Below are positions 58,630 through 64,000 of a stretch of DNA of 64,000 bases, in pieces; position 1 is the first letter of the stretch, and every line of letters starts with the position of its first letter. This DNA is from Microbacterium sp. AK009 (GTDB lineage Bacteria; Actinomycetota; Actinomycetes; Actinomycetales; Microbacteriaceae): assembly GCF_013410955.1 (NCBI RefSeq), contig NZ_JACCCG010000004.1, forward strand, positions 310,001-374,000, given 5' to 3'. The translations under genes and the position numbers were made by a program. The notes under the pieces are model-generated. The model saw only the letters and a program-made list of their open reading frames with translations, was not told the origin of the DNA and searched no databases.

Positions 58630-59178
58630 ATGGCCGATCTGAACGGCAAGACCGTCGCGTTCCTCCTCACCGACGGCTACGAGGACAGCGAGTTGACCAG
58701 TCCCTGGCAGGCGGTGACCGACGCCGGCGCGCGGGCGCAGCTGGTCTCCCCCGCATCGGGGAGCGTGACCGGCAAGAAGGGACACGAGCAGGCGGTCGAC
58801 GTGTCGGTCTCCGATGCCGACGCGGCGTCCTACGACGCGCTCGTGTTGCCCGGGGGCGTCGTCAACGCCGATCACCTGCGGATGGATGACGCGTCGGTGG
58901 CCTTCGCACGCGACTTCTTCTCCCAGCACAAGCCGGTCGGCGTCATCTGCCACGGCGCCTGGATCCTCATCGAAGCGGGCGCGGTGGACGGCCGAACCCT
59001 CACGAGCTACCCGAGCCTGAAGACCGACCTGACCAATGCCGGGGCCGAATGGGTGGACGAGGAGGTCGTCGTCGATCAGGGCTTGGTATCGAGCCGGACA
59101 CCGGATGACCTGCCGGCTTTCAACGCCAAGGTGGTCGAGGAGATCGCCGAGGGGAAGCACGCCGGCCAGACGATCTGA
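58630..59178 (+). CDS. DJ-1/PfpI-family protein
   Basis: 182 residues. Conserved Glu18 (DGYEDSEL) and the nucleophile Cys of GVICHGAW (about Cys107) with its following His. Members include YhbO-type glyoxalase or deglycase and stress proteins; activity here is not settled. ATG 58630 is preceded by AAAGGAAG, and TAGCGT lies about 25 bases upstream. Convergent with the small cysteine-tailed peptide. Confidence 0.88.
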   Translation: MADLNGKTVAFLLTDGYEDSELTSPWQAVTDAGARAQLVSPASGSVTGKKGHEQAVDVSVSDADAASYDALVLPGGVVNADHLRMDDASVAFARDFFSQHKPVGVICHGAWILIEAGAVDGRTLTSYPSLKTDLTNAGAEWVDEEVVVDQGLVSSRTPDDLPAFNAKVVEEIAEGKHAGQTI

Positions 59179-59215
59179 CCGGCGTCGCGGGGGTGGTGAG
59201 GCGGGGCCTGAGCGG

Positions 59216-59356
59216 TCAGACGCCGCAGGCGCTGCCCCCGCAGCACGATCCGGCTGCGGCCGGCGCACCCAGAAGGTTCTCGCCCGGGACGAGGGGCTTG
59301 GCGTCCTCGACGGTCTGCGCGGCGGGGATCTCGGTGGCGGAGGTCTGAGCAGTCAT
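59216..59356 (-). CDS. 46-residue cysteine-tailed peptide
   Basis: A short frame found by reading the minus strand. Start MTAQTSATEIPAAQTVEDAK, then KPLVPGENLLGAPAAAG and the tail SCCGGSACGV. The first 37 residues have no Cys; three Cys fall in the last nine. No signal peptide. The layout (plain leader, then Gly/Cys core) resembles precursors of modified peptides or a metal-binding tail. TAGCAT ends exactly 6 bases before the ATG, the same promoter layout as 13 other genes here, which supports it as real. Family not recognised. Confidence 0.68.
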   Translation of the reverse strand: MTAQTSATEIPAAQTVEDAKPLVPGENLLGAPAAAGSCCGGSACGV

Positions 59357-59362
59357 TCCACC

Positions 59363-59368
59363 ATGCTA
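59363..59368 (-). promoter_or_regulatory. -10-like hexamer for the cysteine-tailed peptide
   Basis: TAGCAT on the minus strand, 6 bases before ATG 59356. Candidate leaderless promoter. Confidence 0.45.
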
Positions 59369-59397
59369 ATCCGATCCCCCGCGCGCGGACGCTCGGC

Positions 59398-60246
59398 TCA
59401 GTCGATGGGACCCTGACAGACCGGGCAGTACTGGGCTGCACCCTTCGACCCCGGCACATCCTCCACGATGCCCCCGCAGACCGGACAGGCCTCGCCCGTC
59501 CGCCCGTGCACTCTCATCGACGCGGCTTTGGCCTGCTTCAGGCGGGGCAGGGGAATGCTGCGTCGTGCGCGCACCGCCTCGGACAGCTCGTCGCGGATCG
59601 CCTCGAACAGCACCTCGCGCTCGGTGTCGTCGAGGGCGGCCGCATGCGTCGTCGGGGCGATCCTCGCGCGATGCAGGATCTCGTCGGAGTAGGCGTTGCC
59701 GATACCGGAGATGCTCTCCTGCTCCTGCAGGAGAGCTTTGAGCTGCTTGCGCCGACCGAGGGTGATCCGGTCAAAGTCGGCCCGCGTGTACGTCGGTGAC
59801 ATCGGGTCGGGTCCGAGTTTCTTCACCGCCGGCACGTCCTGGGGGTGATCGACGAGCGACAGGGCGAGGGAGAGCCACTCGCCGGCGTCGGTGAACTCCA
59901 GTGCGGTGTCGTCATCGAGGTCGAGCGTGGCGATCACCGCGGCCGGAGGTGACGAGGAATCAGGCAGCCCGACGGTCTCGTCGTCGCCGCCCTCCCCCTC
60001 GACCCGATGTCGGACCCACCCAGCACGACCGAGGGTGACGACGAGGTCTCCTCGATCGGTGTCGATGTCGAGGTGCTTGCCGAAGCGCGTGACGCCGGTG
60101 ATCGTCGCGCCGATGAGTCCCTCTGCCGGCCGGTCCCGCGTCTTCCACGAGCGGAACTCACCCACGTCCACGCCGATGATCCGGCGATGGGTCACCGCGT
60201 CGTCGAGAACGTCGGCGAGAACCTGCACTTCGGGCGACTCGGGCAT
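59398..60246 (-). CDS. Fpg/Nei-family DNA glycosylase
   Basis: 282 residues. N-terminal Pro2-Glu3 (MPESPEVQ) is the catalytic pair, followed by the H2TH region (QEQESISGIGNAYSDEIL) and a zinc finger with Cys254, 257, 274 and 277. The zinc-finger Arg of E. coli Fpg (five residues before the third Cys) is Gly269 here, with Lys268 beside it. It should bind damaged DNA, but the base excised may differ from 8-oxoguanine. ATG 60246. Confidence 0.85.
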   Translation of the reverse strand: MPESPEVQVLADVLDDAVTHRRIIGVDVGEFRSWKTRDRPAEGLIGATITGVTRFGKHLDIDTDRGDLVVTLGRAGWVRHRVEGEGGDDETVGLPDSSSPPAAVIATLDLDDDTALEFTDAGEWLSLALSLVDHPQDVPAVKKLGPDPMSPTYTRADFDRITLGRRKQLKALLQEQESISGIGNAYSDEILHRARIAPTTHAAALDDTEREVLFEAIRDELSEAVRARRSIPLPRLKQAKAASMRVHGRTGEACPVCGGIVEDVPGSKGAAQYCPVCQGPID

Positions 60247-60291
60247 GCGGTCATCCTTTCATCGACGGCCGCGATGCGGCATCCGCGTGTC

Positions 60292-60297
60292 TAGAAT
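60292..60297 (+). promoter_or_regulatory. -10-like hexamer for the CxxC hypothetical gene
   Basis: TAGAAT, 6 bases before ATG 60304. Candidate leaderless promoter. Confidence 0.5.
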
Positions 60298-60303
60298 CGC
60301 CGC

Positions 60304-60666
60304 ATGGCGACCGCGACGATCTGGTGCCGGAGCAGGAGTGCGGGCGCCGTCTGCACCCGTCCCACCGGTCACCCGGGTCTTCACAACCGAGTCGGCACAG
60401 GGCGGATGTGGACGAACGCGCAGGCCGACGCGCCGCGCTGTGCGGGGAGCGGCCGGAGGGCGTCCGCCGTGCCGTCTCTGCCGGGCGGATTCCCCAGCGG
60501 CAGAGCGGTGTGTCCTGTCTGCTGGGATTTCGTCGCGATCGAGGGCGGTGCGCTCGGTGAGCACGACGCGTACACCGGGCCGACGGACGACCGCGACGCC
60601 GCACACCGTGCCGCATGGTTCAACACGTACGGCTGGTGCGACGGGGCCGCTGAGTCGTCGATCTAG
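60304..60666 (+). CDS. Conserved hypothetical with zinc-ribbon-like Cys pairs
   Basis: 120 residues. Cys8 and Cys17 with HPGLHN, then Cys46 and CPVC (about 70-73), and a final WFNTYGWC. These could form a zinc site. No function recognised; the sequence resembles small hypotheticals seen in Microbacteriaceae. The TAG stop lies in the CTAG that also ends the convergent gene. Confidence 0.68.
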   Translation: MATATIWCRSRSAGAVCTRPTGHPGLHNRVGTGRMWTNAQADAPRCAGSGRRASAVPSLPGGFPSGRAVCPVCWDFVAIEGGALGEHDAYTGPTDDRDAAHRAAWFNTYGWCDGAAESSI

Positions 60667-60992
60667 AACTCCTCGCCCCAGTGCAACCCCTCACCCGACT
60701 CGGAGGCGACCCGCATCACGGGTCGCTGCTCGCGCGTCAGGGACTGCAGCTGCGCCACGACGTCAGGTGCCGACAGCTCCGCCCCCGACAGCGGGGCGTC
60801 CTTCACCACGATCTGACTGGCAGGCCCCACCAGGAACGTCGCCCCGACCGTGGAGCCGTCGGGCTCTCGGACCGGGATCTCCACGATGTGTGCCGCGTGG
60901 GCAGCGCCGAGGGATTCGCTGTATTCGAGGAGGGCTGTGGCGAGGTCATCCCCCGTCAGGAACTCGCTCCCGGCGTAGACGATGACTTTCAT
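60663..60992 (-). CDS. Small conserved hypothetical
   Basis: 109 residues, no Cys, no membrane segment. Start MKVIVYAGSEFLTGDDL, end SGEGLHWGEEF. An alpha/beta fold is likely from the alternating pattern. ATG 60992 with AGGAGG 1 base away and TAGACA at 6 bases. Function not recognised. Confidence 0.72.
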   Translation of the reverse strand: MKVIVYAGSEFLTGDDLATALLEYSESLGAAHAAHIVEIPVREPDGSTVGATFLVGPASQIVVKDAPLSGAELSAPDVVAQLQSLTREQRPVMRVASESGEGLHWGEEF

Positions 60993-61084
60993 GCCTCCTG
61001 TCTACTCCGGGGCCTCCGCCCGAGGGGGCCCCTTGCAAACCCGGCGTCGGCGCGGTACTCGTGCCGGCAACGGAATCGTCCGGC

Positions 61085-61312
61085 TCAGGCGCCGGGGTCG
61101 ATGTCCTGCTCGGGATCGACGCTCTGACCGGTCGGCGTGCGGAAGTGCGTCGGCAGCAGCGGCGGCTCTCCGCTCTCGGGTGCACTGCCGTCCTCCGGCT
61201 CGATGAAGACATCCGGCTCGGATTCATCGCTGCGCGAATGGTTCCCGCGCTGGAACGGCCGGTCATCGTCGCGAGGCGGAGGGACGGGAAGGAACGGATC
61301 AGCCATGGACAT
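61085..61312 (-). CDS. Small Pro-rich acidic hypothetical
   Basis: 75 residues from ATG 61312 (MSMADPFLPVPP). Many Pro, Asp and Glu residues, hence probably disordered. A second ATG at 61306 would shorten it by two residues; a frame to 61339 is also open. Only a weak CACACT hexamer 6 bases upstream supports the call. It is divergent from the PPOX gene. Confidence 0.5.
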   Translation of the reverse strand: MSMADPFLPVPPPRDDDRPFQRGNHSRSDESEPDVFIEPEDGSAPESGEPPLLPTHFRTPTGQSVDPEQDIDPGA

Positions 61313-61397
61313 GAGCCGAGTGTGCCAGCCGGGCGGCATCCACGGGTGGGATCCCGCTGGGAATCGGCGATCTCGCCCCCACGCGCTGCACAGCGGG

Positions 61398-61403
61398 TAG
61401 CGT
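61398..61403 (+). promoter_or_regulatory. -10-like hexamer for the PPOX/F420 gene
   Basis: TAGCGT, 7 bases before ATG 61411. It excludes the upstream GTG 61402 as start. Confidence 0.45.
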
Positions 61404-61410
61404 GCCGAGA

Positions 61411-61803
61411 ATGGCCTCCGATGATCTGATCGCCCTCGCGGCCGAGGACTTCGTCTCGCTCACCACCTTCCGGCGCAACGGCGTCGGCGTGCCGACCACC
61501 GTCTGGGTGGCCCGTGACGGAGACCGTCTCGTGGTCACCACGGGCGCCGACAGTGGAAAGGTGAAGCGGATCCGCAACAATCCTGCGGTGACTCTGCGCC
61601 GCAGCGATCGCGCCGGCAAGGTCGCCCCCGACGCTGTGGTCGTGCAGGCGACCGCGACGATCCAGCGCGACCCGGACGAGATCGAGCGGTGCACCGCCCT
61701 CTTCCATGCCAAGTACGGTCTTCAGGCCCGCCTGATTCTCGGGTTCGGGCGGGTGCTGAGTCGCGATCGGACGACTCGCGTCATGCTCCATCTCGACGGC
61801 TGA
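61411..61803 (+). CDS. PPOX-class F420-dependent enzyme (Rv2061 type)
   Basis: 130 residues, split-barrel flavin/deazaflavin fold. Start FVSLTTFRRNGVGVPTTVWV, then TTGADSGKVKRIRNNP, which is typical of the Rv2061 subfamily of F420-binding oxidoreductases. Substrate unknown. The cell would need coenzyme F420; no F420 synthesis gene is in this window. Convergent with the hydrolase-like gene. Confidence 0.82.
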   Translation: MASDDLIALAAEDFVSLTTFRRNGVGVPTTVWVARDGDRLVVTTGADSGKVKRIRNNPAVTLRRSDRAGKVAPDAVVVQATATIQRDPDEIERCTALFHAKYGLQARLILGFGRVLSRDRTTRVMLHLDG

Positions 61804-61814
61804 GTCGCCGCTGA

Positions 61815-62378
61815 TCAGTCCCAGTCGAGATACTCCTCGATGAACAGCGCCGTCTCGATCGGATGCGACATCGGGAAGAGATGATCGCCCGAGACCGTGC
61901 GGACCGTCGCCCGGTCGGCAGCCGACGCCTGGAGACGCTCACCGTTCCCGGGCGGGGTCTCCTGGTCGTCGGTGCCCTGGATGATCAGGATCGGGATGCC
62001 GGGTGCCAGCGGAAGATCGGTGTCCTCCGCGCCGAGGAGCAGCAGCCCGTCGACCCGCGCGGTGTGCTCAGCCGCCACCGCCCGGGCGACGGTGCCTCCG
62101 GGGCCGTGTCCACCGACCCAGGTGTCGTCCAGACCCACGTGGTCGAGGACGGCCATGACGTCCGCCACGCGCTCGGCGACGCTCGCGTCACCGCCGGCGG
62201 GCTCATCGATGCGGAGGATGCGGAACCCGGCCTCCTCGGCCAGGTAGTGCGCGATGGCGCCCAGTGCGTCACCCTCGAGGCTGTGCTCGGGGATCAGGAC
62301 GAGCGAGACCGGCCCTTCGCCCTCGTCGATGAACGGGATGACGCGCGCGTCGCGCGTGACGCTCTGCAGGTCGGGCAT
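61815..62378 (-). CDS. Alpha/beta-hydrolase-like protein lacking the catalytic serine
   Basis: 187 residues. The fold is recognisable: strand with LVLIPEHS, nucleophile elbow region, Asp137-Asp138 in IQGTDDQ and His166 in SGDHLFPM. At the elbow, GxSxG is replaced by Gly90-His91-Gly92-Pro93-Gly94, so Ser is absent. It may bind a ligand without hydrolysis or use another nucleophile. ATG 62378 with GAGAGG 7 bases upstream is preferred to 62423. Confidence 0.75.
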   Translation of the reverse strand: MPDLQSVTRDARVIPFIDEGEGPVSLVLIPEHSLEGDALGAIAHYLAEEAGFRILRIDEPAGGDASVAERVADVMAVLDHVGLDDTWVGGHGPGGTVARAVAAEHTARVDGLLLLGAEDTDLPLAPGIPILIIQGTDDQETPPGNGERLQASAADRATVRTVSGDHLFPMSHPIETALFIEEYLDWD

Positions 62379-62451
62379 CGGGATCCTCTCGATTCGGGGC
62401 GGTGGGCGCTCAGCGCCGGACAATGCCTCGAGGAGCCTACCCGGTGGCGCT

Positions 62452-63165
62452 TCAGGCCTCGGGCAGGTCTGCCCGGGCGAGGACCGACCGATCCTCCGCG
62501 CGCACCTCCAGACGCACGGCCTCGGTGCGCATCACGGCGGCGTTGAGGCGACACTCGATCGGCACCTGTGAGCCCAGCATCGCCCCCGCGGAGTACTCCA
62601 CGCCTGACTCGTCGATCAGGACGACCTCGTAGGTCGCGCCGACGTCGAGCCCCGTGGCCTCGACGACCGTCTCGGTCCCCCACGTGTGCGCCACGAGGTC
62701 GGCCTCGATCTCGACATCGTCGGGAACGCCGTCGAGAACGACCGGTTCGATTGCGCCGAGCGTACCCGGCGGTCCCGATGGCGTGGTCATCGCCGGGTCG
62801 GGCCAGGAGAGCCCGATGGCCACGCCGACGGCCAGACACGCCGCAGCGGCGATCGGAGCGATCCATCGGCGCGAGCGACGGGTGGGCGTCGCCGTCACCG
62901 TCGATCCCGCCGCGGGCGACTCGTTCTCGGCGTCGACGGCACGCAGGACGCGGTCACCGAGTGCGTCGATATCCCGCGGCGGTGTCCATGTGACATCCCC
63001 TTCGCGGAGCCGCCCCGACAGCGTGGCCAACTCGCGGAACTCGTCCTCGACGTCGGGGCGACGTCGCCGCAGCGCCTCCCACTCCTCGGCTTCGCCCGCG
63101 GTCAGTTCACCGGCGAGCGCTGCCGCCATCAGTTCGGCGATGCGGTCATCGGGGGTGCGCATCAT
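62452..63165 (-). CDS. Anti-sigma factor (RskA-like)
   Basis: 237 residues. Cytoplasmic anti-sigma region (1-100; IAELMAAALAGELTAGEAEEW), one membrane helix (about 105-125) and an extracytoplasmic RskA-type domain (about 130-237). It should hold the adjacent sigma factor inactive until a signal leads to proteolysis. Start is the first ATG of ATGATG, overlapping the sigma gene stop. Confidence 0.85.
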   Translation of the reverse strand: MMRTPDDRIAELMAAALAGELTAGEAEEWEALRRRRPDVEDEFRELATLSGRLREGDVTWTPPRDIDALGDRVLRAVDAENESPAAGSTVTATPTRRSRRWIAPIAAAACLAVGVAIGLSWPDPAMTTPSGPPGTLGAIEPVVLDGVPDDVEIEADLVAHTWGTETVVEATGLDVGATYEVVLIDESGVEYSAGAMLGSQVPIECRLNAAVMRTEAVRLEVRAEDRSVLARADLPEA

Positions 63166-63674
63166 TCCTCCTCCGTTTCCTGCAGATGTCTCCGAAGGGC
63201 CCGGAGCCCATGGAACGCCCGCGTCCGCCAGGTGGCGACGGGGATGCCGGTAGCGTCTGCGAGCTCTTGATAGCTGCGCCCCTCGACGTGCACCGCCACG
63301 ACGACCGTGCGGTGCGCGTCACTGAGCGCCGCCAGGCCTTCGATGATGCGAAGCCTCTCCAGGGGGTCGATCGCGTCCGCCATCCGTGTCTCGAGCTCTG
63401 CGTCGTCGCCGATGCGCGGAAGCCGGGCACGGGCGCGCAGCGCGTCCACGACGACGTTGCGGGCGATCGCGAACAGCCACGTGCGCTCCGTCGCCCGGGC
63501 GGCGTCGAAGCGGTCACGGGAACGCCAGGCGCGCAGGAACGTCTCCTGCACGCAGTCCTCGGCGAGCGGACGGTCCCGGAGGGCGTTGACGGCGTACCCC
63601 AGGAGCGCGCTGCCGTTCTCGGCGAAGGCCCGTCGTACATCGAAGCCCTCCGCTGGGCGCGGGTCCGAGGTCAT
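63162..63674 (-). CDS. ECF-type RNA polymerase sigma factor
   Basis: 170 residues. Sigma region 2 (LAEDCVQETFLRAWRSRDRF and TWLFAIARNVVVDALRA) and region 4 (YQELADATGIPVATWRTRA) are complete. The linkage to an RskA-like anti-sigma factor suggests a SigK-like unit. ATG 63674 is chosen because of GAGGGGG 7 bases upstream; the frame is open to 63710. Probably controls itself and the secreted protein gene to the right. Confidence 0.87.
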   Translation of the reverse strand: MTSDPRPAEGFDVRRAFAENGSALLGYAVNALRDRPLAEDCVQETFLRAWRSRDRFDAARATERTWLFAIARNVVVDALRARARLPRIGDDAELETRMADAIDPLERLRIIEGLAALSDAHRTVVVAVHVEGRSYQELADATGIPVATWRTRAFHGLRALRRHLQETEEE

Positions 63675-63772
63675 CCTCTCCCCCTCGCCCCGTCGTGCGG
63701 TGATTCCCACCCCATCTCCTCACAGGCTAATGATCGCCGAGGGGCCGGGACGGCCGCGCGATCACCAGGTGG

Positions 63773-63798
63773 TACCGCCCGCGGCGTCCATTCGTTCA
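63773..63798 (-). promoter_or_regulatory. Candidate ECF promoter of the sigma gene
   Basis: On the minus strand TGAAC (63794-63798), then 16 bases and CGGTA. The TGAAC is one half of an inverted repeat whose other half is the -35 of the divergent gene. The -10 match to CGTA is imperfect. Confidence 0.4.
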
Positions 63799-63827
63799 TC
63801 GAGCAGGAAATCTCCTCGCCGATGAAC
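63794..63827. repeat. Inverted repeat holding both -35 elements
   Basis: GTTCATCG (63794-63801) and CGATGAAC (63820-63827), 8 of 8 bases matched, 18-base spacer. It lies at the centre of the gap between the sigma gene and the secreted protein gene. Confidence 0.6.
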
Positions 63828-63848
63828 GCACGGCCGTTCGGCCTCGTA
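63823..63848 (+). promoter_or_regulatory. Candidate ECF promoter of the secreted protein gene
   Basis: TGAAC (63823-63827), a 17-base spacer and CGTA (63845-63848), which fits the AAC/CGT pattern of many ECF sigma promoters. Confidence 0.45.
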
Positions 63849-63899
63849 GACCCCGACAAGGGATGCGACCGGCGCGTCCAGATCGGAAGGTTCGAGGAA

Positions 63900-64000
63900 A
63901 TGACGAAGAAGACATCCGCCCGTCTCGTGACGCTCGGTGCGCTGGCCGGCGTTGCCGCCCTCACCGTCGCGATGCCCGCCCACGCCGAGACCGCGGTCGA
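63900..64000 (+). CDS. Secreted protein, N-terminus only (cut by window edge)
   Basis: 33 residues visible. A classic signal peptide: MTKKTSARLV, a hydrophobic stretch of Ala, Leu, Gly and Val, and the site AMPAHA-ET for signal peptidase I. AGGAA lies 3-8 bases before the ATG. The mature part is outside the window. Next to sigK/rskA-type genes, fasciclin or MPT83-like proteins are common, but nothing visible here proves that. Confidence 0.72.
   Translation, partial: MTKKTSARLVTLGALAGVAALTVAMPAHAETAV

Overview
The window is a contiguous stretch of a very GC-rich actinobacterial chromosome. The gene set and the protein sequences look like Microbacteriaceae, most like Microbacterium. This is judged from family knowledge (AdnAB, DUF3107, DUF3117, tetrahydrodipicolinate succinyltransferase of actinobacterial type, a PPOX/F420 enzyme, many GTG starts), not from a search. 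Genes are packed tightly, often overlapping by 1 to 4 bases. No rRNA, tRNA, CRISPR array, prophage or insertion sequence was recognised. It reads as ordinary core chromosome with a few accessory insertions.

Layout. 1-7.2 kb: the adnA-adnB recombination helicase-nuclease pair and DUF3107. 7.2-16 kb: a ferritin-like protein, a DEAD-box RNA helicase, a PHP phosphoesterase, an EEP-family protein, an aminopeptidase P and a gamma-glutamyltransferase-like enzyme in one unit, and a small hydrolase. 16-21 kb: a block that I recall as conserved in order in mycobacteria (stress protein, cytosolic MgtE-N/CBS protein, DUF1003, Mrp ATPase, TatB, O-methyltransferase, DUF3117). 21-28 kb: a membrane mannosyltransferase-like protein, three lysine/peptidoglycan genes (dapE, dapD, dapC), ppk2, citrate synthase and the 7Fe ferredoxin. 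28-30 kb: azlCD facing an XRE-cupin regulator. 30-40 kb: typA and an oligopeptide ABC transporter cluster split by an antisense PH-like gene. 40-42 kb: a CPBP protease and an AbiEi/nuclease-like gene bracketed by two inverted copies of a 67-bp palindromic element. 42-46.6 kb: gcvT-gcvH-gcvP behind a tandem glycine riboswitch. 46.6-54.5 kb: a MarP-like membrane protease and an NAD-synthesis operon (nrtR-nadA-nadB-nadC-cysteine desulfurase-glycosyltransferase). 54.5-60 kb: an ABC exporter, an MFS exporter, a DJ-1/PfpI protein, a 46-residue cysteine-tailed peptide and an Fpg/Nei-like glycosylase. 60-64 kb: small hypotheticals, a PPOX/F420 enzyme, a serine-less alpha/beta hydrolase, an ECF sigma/anti-sigma pair, and the start of a secreted protein at the right edge.

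How the parts work together. Several metabolic modules are complete or nearly so: glycine cleavage with its riboswitch; quinolinate-to-NaMN synthesis together with its regulator and a likely Fe-S supplier for NadA; three steps of the succinylase lysine branch; and peptide uptake.

A recurring feature is a TANNNT -10-like hexamer ending 6 or 7 bases before the start codon. I counted 14 genes with it, which suggests many leaderless mRNAs, and it was used here to choose several starts. The most unusual items are the inverted palindrome pair around the nuclease-like gene, the cysteine-tailed peptide, the 505-residue OppB with about six extra membrane segments, the symmetric inverted repeat at the ECF sigma locus, and the direct repeats at nrtR.
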